From CAZPXZ01 sp965219495 (GTDB lineage Bacteria > Pseudomonadota > Alphaproteobacteria > Rhodobacterales > CAZPXZ01), in NCBI GenBank assembly GCA_965219495.1, contig OZ244777.1:1550001-1614000 (forward strand): a stretch of 64,000 nt of DNA. Reading direction: 5' to 3'. The notes under the pieces are model-generated. The model was given only the letters and a program-made list of their open reading frames with translations. It was not told where the DNA came from and searched no databases. Of this stretch, positions 27,564 to 37,273 are shown piece after piece. The translations under genes and the position numbers were made by a program. The first letter of the stretch is position 1; each line of letters opens with the position of its first letter.

Positions 27564-28575
27564 TCAGCAACCATCCAACGCGGCATTCACATGGCGGTCG
27601 TTCACGACCGCTCCATAATCCGGGAGCAACGCATCGATTTTCTTTTCCAAGAGCAGGAATTCTGCGGTGAACTGAAGCGCGCGAGCGCCGCCGCCTTCTC
27701 CGCCACCCCCATCCATCTCGTTGAAGCTTGCTCTTGGAGTGTCGGAAAGTCGTAGAGATCCAGGACCGTCTTGACGCCGGTATCATCGCCGCCCACCAGG
27801 CTTGCGATCTTGCGGGCATTGTCGGTGCCCGGGCCGAAACTGCCGGGGTCCGACCGATACGCCTCGTCCGCGGCCGCAATCGTCTGAACGAACTTGCACA
27901 TGAAATCGGGATTGCTGTCCCCGAACTCCTTGTGCACGACCATACCGTCAAAGGTGGCTTTGCCCCAACTCGAAAGCAGTCCGGAGGTAATCAGCACCTT
28001 GCCCGACTGCTTGATCCGGCCAAGGGCGGGATCCCAAACAAATGCTGCATCGATATCGCCCCGTTCCCATGCGGCGACGATGTTCGGCGGCTGCATGTTC
28101 AGGATTTTCACTTCATTCGGCTCAATGCCGAACTGTTCCAGTGCAAACAGCGTGTGTAAATGCGTGGTTGAGACAAACGGAACGCCCAAGCGCTTACCCT
28201 TCAGGTCCTGAGGCGTAACAATTCCGGAGCGTCGCGCACGACCAGCGCTTCCGCCGAAGCGATATCTTCCACGATCCAGAATAATTCAATGGGCAGGCCA
28301 CGGCTGACGCCGGCGGCGATGGGGCTTGAGCCGGCCAGTGCAATGTGCACATCGCCCGAGGCCATGGCGTTGATGACCTTCGCGCCGGAATCAAATTTCT
28401 TCCAACTGATTTTGTGCCCGGTGACCCGTTCGAATTCACCGTCGGAAATGGCGACTTTCCAAGGGTTGTAGACCAACTGGTATCCGATAGTGACTTCCTG
28501 CGAGCGTGCGGGAAGCATCAGGGTAATGCAAACGATTGCAGTTGCAGCGAGTGAGATTGGGAGTTTTCGAGACAT
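27564..28575 (-). pseudogene. tauA: Taurine-binding periplasmic protein, frameshifted twice
   Basis: ATG 28575 opens a signal peptide (MSRKLPISLAATAIVCITLM, then LPARSQE) and a TauA-like start (VTIGYQLVYNPWKVAI). The first frame ends soon after EALVVRDAPE. The next frame picks up GIVTPQDLKGKRLGVPFVST at about 28230 and runs to QEQASTRWMGV. A third frame gives QFTAEFLLLEKKIDALLPDY and ends at 27564. Two single-base slips thus divide a normal-length gene of about 335 codons. A GAGG ribosome site precedes the ATG, so the upstream signals are still intact. Confidence 0.8.
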
Positions 28576-28814
28576 GAACCTCTTTAGAGTTCGCCTTTTC
28601 ACGCTTGCGTATATCGTGCCAGATTTCGCTGCGAAGCGGGCACATTGTAGAACAGGAATTACGTTGTGAAGAGAATGTCCGGCGTCTTGCGCAAAATGCT
28701 CCCCCGGAGGAATCGAGCAGGCTGGTTGCAAGCCTCATCTGTGATGCTAGATTCGAGATTCAGGATTTCGGCATTGAAATGCCGAAATAATCAAAAATCG
28801 GGAGGTCATCCATA

Positions 28815-29230
28815 ATGACTCCTCTTGTACTGTCACTACTCGCAAGCCTCATGATCGCGACAGGCGCGCGCGCTGGTGAGACCCCGTCCGAAGAAGGCGT
28901 CTAGCTCTACATTGTCAGCCTGTAGGACGGCGACACGGCAATGAGCCCACTGACGGTCCGCTTTTCCTTGCCGGAATGGGCATCGCGCCGGCCGGCGTCG
29001 AGAAAGAGAATACCGGGCATCATCACCTGTTGGTCGATGTACCCCTTCCTCCGATGGACAAACCAATCCTGAGCGACGACAATTACCTCCACTTTGGCGG
29101 CGGACAGACCGAGGCCACGATCGAACTCTCGGCTGGGACCCATACACTTCAGTTGCTGCTTGGCGACCAAAACCACATTCCTCACAATCCACCGGTGATT
29201 TCCGAGCAAATTACCATTACGATTCAGTAG
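28815..29230 (+). pseudogene. DUF4399 domain protein, broken
   Basis: ATG 28815, with a GGAGGTC ribosome site, opens a signal peptide MTPLVLSLLASLMIATGARA. The frame then meets TAG after EEGV and again after LYIVSL, where homologues usually have Lys (AAG). A frameshift near 28970 follows, after which GMGIAPAGVEKENTGHHHLL and the rest of the DUF4399 domain read cleanly to TAG 29228-29230. Metal-binding-looking residues (NTGHHHLL, DQNHIPHNPP) remain. The protein would have been periplasmic. Confidence 0.7.
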
Positions 29231-29247
29231 CAAAACGCCGAGATTCG

Positions 29248-29293
29248 CGCCCACTGACTCCGGCGGGAACCTCTCCGCCGGAGTCAGTGGGCG
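29248..29293. repeat. Perfect 19-bp inverted repeat before xsc
   Basis: The arm at 29248-29266 (begins CGCCCACTGACTCC) is the exact reverse complement of 29275-29293, with an 8-base loop GAACCTCT. No T-run follows. It lies 17 bases after the DUF4399 stop and 40 bases before the xsc start, so it may end upstream transcription, or shape or regulate the xsc leader. Confidence 0.6.
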
Positions 29294-29332
29294 TGAACTT
29301 TGGAGTTTGGCCGCCAAAAGGAGGACCCACCC

Positions 29333-31051
29333 ATGCCTCGTATGACTCCTTCCGAAGCGATCGTGGAGGTGCTGGCTCGCCAAGGCGTCAAGGACGTCTT
29401 CGGGATTGTCGGGTCCGCATACATGGATGCCCTCGATCTCTTCCCCGCCGCCGGCATCCGCTTTATCTCCGTGGCGCATGAGCAAGGCGCCGCGCACATG
29501 GCGGACGGTTACGCCCGCATTTCCGGAACGGTTGGAACATGCATCGCCCAGAACGGACCGGGCGTAACCAACTTCGTCACCGGTGTAGCTGCGGCGTACT
29601 GGGCTCATACACCGATGGTTGTCTTCACGCCGGAGACCGGATCGAACACACAGGGGCTAGGGGGCTTCCAGGAAACGGAACAACTGCCTTTCTTCGAAAA
29701 AATCACCACCTACCAGGCTCACGTCGGCAATCAGGCGAGAGTGGCTGAACTCCTTTCACGATGTTTCGATTACGCCCGGCTGGATCGAGGTCCTACCCAG
29801 TTCAACATTCCAAGGGACCTGTTCTACGGAGAAACGGACTACGAAATTCCGGATCCCATCACGATCGAAACCGGGGCGGGCGGCCCCGGCAGCCTTGCCG
29901 CGTCGGCAAATCTGTTATCCGAAGCCCGGTTTCCGGTGATCCTGTCGGGAGGTGGCATCGTAATGTCGGAAGGGGTACGGGAGGTCATTCGGCTTGCCGA
30001 CTATCTCGGGGCGCCCGTGATCAACACCTACCTTCACAATGACAGCTTTCCTTCGGATCATCCTCTCTGGGCCGGACCCATCGGATACCAGGGGTCGAAG
30101 GCGGCCATGAAGCTTCTTGCGCAGGCCGATGTCGTACTTTGCCTCGGAACGCGTCTCGGACCCTTCGGTACGCTGCCGCAACACGACATCGACTACTGGC
30201 CCAAACACGCCAGCATCATTCAGGTCGATCGGGATCCACGCAAGATCGGTCTGGTCCGGTCCGTAGCGGTTGGGGTGTGCGGAGACGCGAAGGCCGCCGC
30301 GACGGATATCCTGCATCGCCTTCAGACCGGAAACCGCGAAATTACCTGTCTCGCCAACCGCGACTCGCGGGAAGCCGAGGTCCGCAAACAGAAATACGGG
30401 TGGGAAAGGGAACTCGACCAGTGGGGACAACAGGATAGTTCCCCGATTGCGCCACGCCGCCTGTTGCGTGAACTCGAGAAGGCGATGCCGCAAAATGCGA
30501 TGGTCAGTACGGACATCGGCAACATCTGCTCGGTCGCGAATTCCTACCTGCGCTTCCGCGATGAAGGACGCTTCCTGGCGGCAATGTCGTTCGGCAATTG
30601 CGGATATGCATATCCCACTGCGCTTGGCGCCAAAGTCGCCCGGCCAGACCGGCCCGCCGTCGCGTATGTCGGAGACGGCGCATGGGGAATGAGTCTCCAG
30701 GAAACGCTGAGCGCGGTGCGTGAAAACATCCCGGCGGTCGCGGTAGTCTTCAACAACGGCCAGTGGGGAGCCGAGAAGAAGAACCAGGTGGACTTTTACG
30801 CCAACCGCTACGTCGGCACCAATCTGCAGAATCCGTCATTTGCCGGCATCGCCCGAGCAATGGGCGCCGACGGCGTAACCGTATCCAGTCCCGATGAAAT
30901 CGGCGATGCGCTTCACGCCGCGGTCGATTCCGACCGGCCTTCGGTCATCGAAATAATGGCCACCCAAGAACTGGGCGATCCGTTCCGGCGCGATGCTCTC
31001 AAGAAACCGCGGCGTATTCTTTCCAAATACGCACACACAAACGTGGATTAG
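29333..31051 (+). CDS. xsc: Sulfoacetaldehyde acetyltransferase
   Basis: A thiamine-diphosphate enzyme that converts sulfoacetaldehyde and phosphate to acetyl phosphate plus sulfite, the desulfonation step of taurine and related sulfonates. It has 572 residues from ATG 29333, seven bases after an AAGGAGG ribosome site. The Pyr domain has HEQGAAHMADGYAR with the activating Glu, and NGPGVTNFVTGVAAAYWAHT. The PP domain has GDGAWGMSLQETLSAVRENI and a VFNNGQWGAEKKNQ motif typical of Xsc rather than acetolactate synthase. soeABC follows 18 bases later, giving a sulfite-release then sulfite-oxidation operon. Confidence 0.9.
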   Translation: MPRMTPSEAIVEVLARQGVKDVFGIVGSAYMDALDLFPAAGIRFISVAHEQGAAHMADGYARISGTVGTCIAQNGPGVTNFVTGVAAAYWAHTPMVVFTPETGSNTQGLGGFQETEQLPFFEKITTYQAHVGNQARVAELLSRCFDYARLDRGPTQFNIPRDLFYGETDYEIPDPITIETGAGGPGSLAASANLLSEARFPVILSGGGIVMSEGVREVIRLADYLGAPVINTYLHNDSFPSDHPLWAGPIGYQGSKAAMKLLAQADVVLCLGTRLGPFGTLPQHDIDYWPKHASIIQVDRDPRKIGLVRSVAVGVCGDAKAAATDILHRLQTGNREITCLANRDSREAEVRKQKYGWERELDQWGQQDSSPIAPRRLLRELEKAMPQNAMVSTDIGNICSVANSYLRFRDEGRFLAAMSFGNCGYAYPTALGAKVARPDRPAVAYVGDGAWGMSLQETLSAVRENIPAVAVVFNNGQWGAEKKNQVDFYANRYVGTNLQNPSFAGIARAMGADGVTVSSPDEIGDALHAAVDSDRPSVIEIMATQELGDPFRRDALKKPRRILSKYAHTNVD

Positions 31052-31069
31052 CACCGGCGAACCGCGAGA

Positions 31070-33883
31070 ATGGCCGAGCCCGCCGTCGAGACATCTCCCA
31101 AGGTTTCGGACGAGGTCCGAAAGACCACGTGCTACATGTGCGCCGGCCGCTGTGGAATCGACGTCCACCTCCGCGACGGACGCGTTCGTTACATCCAGGG
31201 AAACCGCGACCATCCGGTCAATCGGGGCGTGCTCTGCGCGAAGGGTTCGGCCGGCATCCTGCACCACACGTCTCCGGCCCGGCTTCGCGCCCCGCTTCGG
31301 CGCACCGGCCCGCGCGGTAGCGGTCAGTTTGAGGAAATCTCCTGGGAAGAGGCGCTGAATACCGCCGCAGCGTGGTTGGCGGACGTTCGAGCGCGCGATC
31401 CCGGCAAGCTCGCCTTCTTCACCGGGCGCGACCAGAGCCAGTCCCTGACTGGATGGTGGGCGCAGCAATTCGGAACTCCCAACCACGCTGCCCATGGTGG
31501 ATTCTGTTCCGTGAACATGGCCGCGGCCGGCATTTACACGATTGGCGGATCGTTCTGGGAGTTTGCCCAGCCCGACTGGGAACGCGCCCGGCTGCTTCTG
31601 CTATTCGGTGTTGCCGAGGACCATGACTCCAACCCCATCAAGCTCGGCCTCGCGGAGATTCGAAATCGTGGCGGACGTATCGTCTCCGTGAATCCGGTCC
31701 GTACCGGATATTCGGCGGTTGCCGATACCTGGCTCGGAATTGCGCCGGGAACCGACGGACTGCTGGTCCTTTCTCTCATTCGCGAACTCTTGCGGGCCGG
31801 AAGAGTAGACATAGAGGGCCTCCGCGACCGCACCAACGCCGCCTGGCTCGTCGAACGGGACACGGGTCTCTTTGCGTGCGAGGATTCCGGCATCCAACTG
31901 GTGTTGGACGGGCGAACCGGCAAGATCGTCCCGTTCACGGATCCAGAAGCGGCGCCGCTGCTATCGGGCGAGGCCGAACTGCCAGGTGGAAAGCGCGCCG
32001 TGCCAGTCTTTCAGCTCGTGGCGGAAAAATACCTGGACGACCGCTACTCGCCCGAAGCGGCCTCCGCAATCACCGGCATTCCGGCCGGCGCCATCCGTAC
32101 ACTCGCCGTGAACCTCGCGCGCACCGCCTTCGATGAAGCGTTCGAACTCGACCAGCCGTGGGTCGATTGGCGAGGACGCCGACATCCGACGACCCTTGCC
32201 CGCCCGGTCGCCATTCATGCGATGCGAGGCATCTCCGCTCACGCAAACGGATTTCAGACCTGCCGAACGCTGCACCTCCTCCAAATCCTTCTCGGGAGCA
32301 TCGACTGTCCGGGAGGAACCCGATTCAAGCCTCCCTATCCCAAACCCGCCAGTGCGCACCCCCGGCCCGCCGGAACTTCGGCCGCCGGCCAGCCCCTTTC
32401 CGGTCCTCCGCTCGGATATCCGCTCGGACCGGAAGACCTGCTGGTAGGCGAGGACGGAGAGGCGATGCGCCTGGACAAGGCGTTCTCCTGGGAAGCGCCG
32501 TTGGCGGCTCACGGCATGATGCAGATGGCGATTCCCAATGCCGCGGCCGGAGATCCCTACCCGGTCGATGTCATGTTTCTCTACATGGCGAACATGGCGT
32601 GGAATTCTTCGATGAACACCCCCGCCGCGATGGAGGCGCTTACGTCAAGGTCGGAAGGAGGCGAGTACCGTATCCCGCGGCTGATCGTTGCCGATGCCTT
32701 CTCTTCGGAAACCGTAGCTTATGCCGATCTCGTTCTGCCCGACACGACCTATCTTGAGCGGCACGACTGCATTTCGCTCCTGGACCGCCCGATCGGGGAA
32801 CCCGATCACGCAGCCGATGCAATTCGCTATCCGGTCGTCGACCCTGACCGTGATGTCCGGCCGTTTCAGGACGTATTGATTGAACTCGGCGCCCGGTTGA
32901 ATCTGCCGGGATTTGTCGATTCAAACGGCGCGCCCCGCTGGCGAGACTATGCCCAATATATGGCCGTCCACGAACGGAGGGACGGTGTGGGACCCCTAGC
33001 GGGTTGGCGAGGAACAGACGGGTCGGAGTCCGGCCGCGGCGAACCGAACCCGCTGCAACTCGAGCGGTATGTGGCCGCGGGCGGGTTCTGGCGCGAGCCG
33101 GTGCCGGACGAAGCGCGTTTCTACAAACACGTGAATGCCGGGTATCAGGATTGGGCGGTATCCATGGGGTTCTATGACAACCCGCAGCCTTTCGCCCTGC
33201 AGATCTACTCCGAGCCGCTGAGGCGATTCCAGCGCGCCGCTGAAGGCCAGGGCAAATTGCAACCGCCGGAACGCCTGCGTCTCCGCATCCGGGAACGTTT
33301 CGATCCGCTGCCCGACTGGTACCCCGTGCCGGGACCCGATCCGGAAGAATATCCGCTTCACGCGATCACCCAACGGCCCATGGCGATGTACCACTCCTGG
33401 GGTTCCCATAATCCGTGGCTTCGCCAAATCCACACCGAAAATCCCCTGTATGTTCCCGGTCCGGTATGCGACCGCGAAGGAATCGGTGATGGCGACTGGG
33501 TCTGGCTTGAATCCCCGCATGCCAGGATTCGAGTGTGCGTGAGGCGCATGGAAGCGTTGAACGGGAAAACCGTCTGGACCTGGAACGCAATCGGGAAGCG
33601 TGCCGGTGCATGGGGACTGGACGCACATGCTCCGGAAGCGAAGCGCGGCTTTTTGCTTAATCACCTGATCCCCGAACTGCTTCCGGAACAGCGGGATGGC
33701 CACCGGTGGGCGAACGCGGATCCCATCACCGGGCAGGCGGCGTGGTATGACCTGAGAGTCCGAATCCGGAAGGCGGCGGCGGCGGAAGCTGGAACGAAAC
33801 CGGCCTTTGATCCGCAATCTCCTCTTTCCGGACTTCCTTCGCCACCGGCGACGCTCCGATACGGAAAGGAATGGACCGAATGA
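31070..33883 (+). CDS. soeA: Sulfite dehydrogenase molybdopterin subunit SoeA
   Basis: Large catalytic subunit of the DMSO-reductase superfamily, 937 residues. No Tat signal is present, placing the enzyme in the cytoplasm as in the SoeABC sulfite-oxidising complex. A 4Fe-4S site is formed by C21, C24, C28 and C56 (CYMCAGRC, then VLCAKG). Cofactor regions include NVNPVR-like VSVNPVRTGYS and the C-terminal dinucleotide-binding part after 725, including SHNPWLRQIHTENPLYVPGP. Related polysulfide or thiosulfate reductases share this architecture, but position after xsc supports sulfite as substrate. It overlaps soeB by four bases. Confidence 0.82.
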   Translation: MAEPAVETSPKVSDEVRKTTCYMCAGRCGIDVHLRDGRVRYIQGNRDHPVNRGVLCAKGSAGILHHTSPARLRAPLRRTGPRGSGQFEEISWEEALNTAAAWLADVRARDPGKLAFFTGRDQSQSLTGWWAQQFGTPNHAAHGGFCSVNMAAAGIYTIGGSFWEFAQPDWERARLLLLFGVAEDHDSNPIKLGLAEIRNRGGRIVSVNPVRTGYSAVADTWLGIAPGTDGLLVLSLIRELLRAGRVDIEGLRDRTNAAWLVERDTGLFACEDSGIQLVLDGRTGKIVPFTDPEAAPLLSGEAELPGGKRAVPVFQLVAEKYLDDRYSPEAASAITGIPAGAIRTLAVNLARTAFDEAFELDQPWVDWRGRRHPTTLARPVAIHAMRGISAHANGFQTCRTLHLLQILLGSIDCPGGTRFKPPYPKPASAHPRPAGTSAAGQPLSGPPLGYPLGPEDLLVGEDGEAMRLDKAFSWEAPLAAHGMMQMAIPNAAAGDPYPVDVMFLYMANMAWNSSMNTPAAMEALTSRSEGGEYRIPRLIVADAFSSETVAYADLVLPDTTYLERHDCISLLDRPIGEPDHAADAIRYPVVDPDRDVRPFQDVLIELGARLNLPGFVDSNGAPRWRDYAQYMAVHERRDGVGPLAGWRGTDGSESGRGEPNPLQLERYVAAGGFWREPVPDEARFYKHVNAGYQDWAVSMGFYDNPQPFALQIYSEPLRRFQRAAEGQGKLQPPERLRLRIRERFDPLPDWYPVPGPDPEEYPLHAITQRPMAMYHSWGSHNPWLRQIHTENPLYVPGPVCDREGIGDGDWVWLESPHARIRVCVRRMEALNGKTVWTWNAIGKRAGAWGLDAHAPEAKRGFLLNHLIPELLPEQRDGHRWANADPITGQAAWYDLRVRIRKAAAAEAGTKPAFDPQSPLSGLPSPPATLRYGKEWTE

Positions 33884-34629
33884 CGACGCTTCCCGGACAC
33901 ACGGAGCGAAAGCTCGGGCTGGTAATCGACCTCGACATCTGTGTCGGCTGCCAGGCTTGCGTCGTCAGCTGCAAGTCCTGGAACACCGGTGGTTACGGTG
34001 CTCCGCTTGCCGACACCGAGCCTTGGGGCAGAGAACCTTCGGGCGCCTGGCTGAACCGGGTCCATGGTTTCGAGGTCGGGGAAGGCAGCCGTTCGACCGT
34101 GGTGCATTTTCCGAAAAGTTGTTTGCATTGCGAAGATGCACCGTGCGTCACCGTCTGCCCTACCGGTGCATCTTTCAAGCGTTCGGAAGACGGAATCGTC
34201 CTGGTGGACGAATCCAAGTGCATGGGCTGCGGACTCTGCGCCTGGGCATGTCCCTATGGAGCGCGAGAGATGGACCCGGCTGAAGGCGTCATGAAGAAGT
34301 GCACGCTCTGCGTAGACCGGATCTATAACGAAAACCTGCCCGAGGAGGATCGCGAACCCGCTTGCGTTCGCACTTGCCCGACGAAGGCGCGCCATTTCGG
34401 AGATTTGGGCGACTCGAACTCCGAAGTGTCCCGGCTGGTCGCGGAACGCGGCGGCGTCGATCTGATGCCGGAACAGGAAACCCGGCCCGTGAACAAATAC
34501 CTCCCGCCGCGCGAAAGAACTTGCGCAGAGGACCTTGCGGAGGAACCCGTCCATCTCGCAGCGCTCGCCGACCCGACACCGACGGGAGTCCTCGGCTGGT
34601 TGGACCGCGCACTTTCACGACTCGAATAG
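33880..34629 (+). CDS. soeB: Sulfite dehydrogenase iron-sulfur subunit SoeB
   Basis: Electron-transfer subunit of 249 residues from ATG 33880, which overlaps the soeA stop (ATGA). An in-frame ATG at 33871 is also possible. Four ferredoxin-type cysteine groups are present: CVGCQACVVSCKSW, CLHCEDAPCVTVCPTGA, CMGCGLCAWACPYGAREM and CTLCVDRI with ACVRTCPTKA. This is the DmsB/PhsB-like pattern with four 4Fe-4S clusters. It would carry electrons from SoeA to the membrane subunit. Confidence 0.85.
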   Translation: MTTLPGHTERKLGLVIDLDICVGCQACVVSCKSWNTGGYGAPLADTEPWGREPSGAWLNRVHGFEVGEGSRSTVVHFPKSCLHCEDAPCVTVCPTGASFKRSEDGIVLVDESKCMGCGLCAWACPYGAREMDPAEGVMKKCTLCVDRIYNENLPEEDREPACVRTCPTKARHFGDLGDSNSEVSRLVAERGGVDLMPEQETRPVNKYLPPRERTCAEDLAEEPVHLAALADPTPTGVLGWLDRALSRLE

Positions 34630-34635
34630 ACGCCC

Positions 34636-35562
34636 GTGCATCCGGCCACTTCGATCATCCTCTTCACCACGTTTTCCGGGGCCGGATTTGGCCTTTCGGC
34701 GATCACCGGGCTTGGCGTCTTGACGGGCAACAAACCGACAGAACAGATCGCTGTGCTTGTTGCGCTGGCCCTCGCCGGTTCCGGACTGGTCTCCTCCGTA
34801 TTCCACTTGCGCCGGCCCGACCGGGCGTGGCGGGCGTTTTCGCAGTGGCGGTCTTCCTGGCTCTCGCGCGAAGGCATACTCGCTCCCGTAGCGCTCGCGC
34901 TCCTCGCCCTCTACGGGGTGATTGCCTGGGCCGAGGGCACGGCCCCACCGGTAATCGGAGTATCGGCAGCGCTTCTCTCCCTCTTTGCAGTGATCGCGAC
35001 CGGTATGATTTACGCCCAACTGCGGGCCGTGCCCGCTTGGCATACGCCCTTGACCGTGGTGTGTTTCATTCTGCTGGCAGCGGCAGGCGGCCTGCTGTCT
35101 TCGGCATTTCTGCTCTCACTTTCCAGCGCCAACTCCGTTTGGGTTTCCGGGCTCGCTCTCCTGCTGAACCTCCTGGCCTGGGGCGCGAAACTATCCTGGT
35201 GGAGGCGGTTGGACCGAATGGGAACCGGTGGTTCAAGCATTGAATCCGCAACCGCGCTAACGGAGCGCCGCCCGGTTCGTTTGCTCGAACCCCCACATAC
35301 CGGTGCGAACTATCTCACGAAGGAAATGGTCCACGTGGTTGGCCGACGCCATGCGAGGCGCTTGCGCGGAATTGCCCTGATCACGGGTTGCATCCTGCCA
35401 TCCGCGCTGCTTGCCCTGGCGCTCGCCGGGCGACCCGACTCCGTAGCATTCGGAGCAGCAGTTGCGCTGCATCTCCTGGGCGTTGCAATCGAACGATGGT
35501 TGTTCTTCGCCGAGGCAACCCACGTGGTTTCCCTGTACTACGGATCCGCGCCGAGGACATAG
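34636..35562 (+). CDS. soeC: Sulfite dehydrogenase membrane anchor SoeC (DmsC family)
   Basis: Integral membrane subunit of 308 residues starting at GTG 34636. About eight hydrophobic helices are visible, beginning MHPATSIILFTTFSGAGFGL, then VFHLRRPDRAWRAFSQWRSS and WLSREG. The latter two are the conserved DmsC loops with His and Arg. It would pass electrons to the quinone pool. It starts seven bases after soeB and completes the xsc-soeABC operon. Confidence 0.83.
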   Translation: MHPATSIILFTTFSGAGFGLSAITGLGVLTGNKPTEQIAVLVALALAGSGLVSSVFHLRRPDRAWRAFSQWRSSWLSREGILAPVALALLALYGVIAWAEGTAPPVIGVSAALLSLFAVIATGMIYAQLRAVPAWHTPLTVVCFILLAAAGGLLSSAFLLSLSSANSVWVSGLALLLNLLAWGAKLSWWRRLDRMGTGGSSIESATALTERRPVRLLEPPHTGANYLTKEMVHVVGRRHARRLRGIALITGCILPSALLALALAGRPDSVAFGAAVALHLLGVAIERWLFFAEATHVVSLYYGSAPRT

Positions 35563-35661
35563 TTCGGTCATCCAACGCTGCACCGCAATACGCGGTGATT
35601 CAGTCTCCGTATTGCAAGGTTTTGGTCAGGTTCTGCGGGCTGTCCAATCAAGTGATCGCCA

Positions 35662-36291
35662 TCACTCTGGCGCGGGGTCCGACGATCCGCCTTCGGCAGT
35701 CTCCTCCGATTCCTTGCTGCCGGCGCGAGGCACAATCTGCCCGACCGTACTGGAAAACCGGTCATCCTCTCCTTCGAGAAGCATTTCAAGCGAATCAGAA
35801 ATGCCGTCGAGAAGTGGCCCCCACCATTTGGAATCTTCGGGCGCAAAATTTCCGAGGACATGGCCAATCACCTGACCGCTCTCGCCCGGACGGCCGACGC
35901 CGATCCGCACTCGGCGGAATCCCTCGCCGACATTCGCTCGAATCGATGCAAGCCCGCGGTGTCCCGCCAAGCCGCCGCCGACGCGCACACGCACCTTGCC
36001 CGGGGCGAGGTCGATTTCGTCGTGGAACACGATTACCGCAGAAACATCCAATTTAAAGAAGCGGACCGCCGCACCGACGGCGCGACCTGATTCGTTCATG
36101 AATGTCAGGGGTTTCTGGAGCAACACCCGGTGCGGGCCGATTCGACCGTCCGCGACAAGGCCCGCAAACCTGCTGCGGAAGGGACCGATACGGTAACGCT
36201 CCGCGATGCGGTCAAGCGCATGAAATCCGACGTTGTGCCGGTTCCGAGTGTAGCATTCGCCTGGATTCCCGAGGCCAACCAGCAAATGCAT
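35662..36291 (-). CDS. pth: Peptidyl-tRNA hydrolase
   Basis: Releases peptides from stalled peptidyl-tRNA. The 209 residues begin MHLLVGLGNPGECYTRNRHN, with catalytic His at position 20. KPLTFMNESGRAV, FHDEIDLAPGKVRV with the catalytic Asp, and GHRGLASI are present. The C-terminal 30 residues are an acidic Ser/Glu-rich tail. It lies downstream of rplY in the usual rplY-pth pair, on the opposite strand to soeABC. Confidence 0.96.
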   Translation of the reverse strand: MHLLVGLGNPGECYTRNRHNVGFHALDRIAERYRIGPFRSRFAGLVADGRIGPHRVLLQKPLTFMNESGRAVGAAVRFFKLDVSAVIVFHDEIDLAPGKVRVRVGGGLAGHRGLASIRANVGEGFRRVRIGVGRPGESGQVIGHVLGNFAPEDSKWWGPLLDGISDSLEMLLEGEDDRFSSTVGQIVPRAGSKESEETAEGGSSDPAPE

Positions 36292-36326
36292 CGATGTTTC
36301 GGGCGCGCCCTATATGTGCCTCGGCT

Positions 36327-37016
36327 TCATTCCCCGGTATCGGTGGCTTCTCGCTGCTCGCCTTCTTCTCCGGCTTCGGCAATCTCTTCGACATCCTCAG
36401 CTGCCGCAGCGGCCTCCGCTTCCTGCTCTTCGCGAATCTGCGCTGCAAGCGCCGACGGCGACGCGATGGTCGCAACCGAAAAGTCGCGATCGGTGATGGT
36501 CAGCGAAGCGCCCTTGGGAAGCGGGATTGCGGAAATGTGAACCACGTCGCCGATATCCAATCCGGTCAAATCCGCAACCAGGACCTCGGGAATATCGGCT
36601 GCTCGTACCTTCAATTCCACCTCGTGCCGAACGATGTTGAGGACGCCGCCCCGCTTGAGGCCAGGCGAAGCCTCTTCGTTAACGAACGTCACGGGAATGT
36701 AGACCGCAACCAAGGACCGGGGAGAAAGACGCAGGAAATCCACATGAATTGGAAGATCGCGCACGACATCAAGCTGCATGTCGCGAGGGATGGCGCGAAC
36801 ACGCTTGCCATCCAAATCCAGTTCCACCAACTGCGAAAAGAACCGTCCGCGATTGACGGTCCTGTTCAATTCATTCTCCCGAAGCTTGATGCTCAGGGGT
36901 TTCTCTCCCCCGCCATACACGACACCGGGAATATACCCGGCCCTGCGGACTGCACGGGCAGCACCCTTTCCGGATGCTTCCCTGAGTTCAACGGGCAATA
37001 CTGACGGATCCGCCAT
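36327..37016 (-). CDS. rplY: 50S ribosomal protein L25/Ctc
   Basis: Ribosomal protein that binds 5S rRNA, in the longer two-domain Ctc form (229 residues). The L25 domain spans about 7-95 (SGKGAARAVRRAGYIPGVVY, PIHVDFLRL). The TL5-like C-terminal beta domain covers about 100-190. A glutamate/alanine-rich tail ends the protein. pth follows after 35 bases. Confidence 0.94.
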   Translation of the reverse strand: MADPSVLPVELREASGKGAARAVRRAGYIPGVVYGGGEKPLSIKLRENELNRTVNRGRFFSQLVELDLDGKRVRAIPRDMQLDVVRDLPIHVDFLRLSPRSLVAVYIPVTFVNEEASPGLKRGGVLNIVRHEVELKVRAADIPEVLVADLTGLDIGDVVHISAIPLPKGASLTITDRDFSVATIASPSALAAQIREEQEAEAAAAAEDVEEIAEAGEEGEQREATDTGE

Positions 37017-37273
37017 GGCGAGTTCCTCTTGTGAGCGGGATGCAAAACAACGGCACGGAAACCGAGATCCGTGCCGGACGGCAATACTGTTAGCACGACT
37101 TCGCCACTATAGAAAGAGACCAATCGTATATCGAATCGGCGCGATATAGATTGGCGACAAAAGGTGCGGTTTGCGACCGCGATCCGGATACACCCGATTC
37201 TGCACCGAACTGCCCGATGAATCCCGCCAGGGACAGCCGGACATCTTTCTGACTGGAGACGGATCCCACAATC

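Noticed and set aside
1728..28940. Reassignment of TAG as a sense codon, suggested by in-frame TAGs in several genes
   Set aside because: Intact genes such as pstC, pstA, phoB and ihfA end in TAG at the expected place, and the affected genes often carry frameshifts as well.
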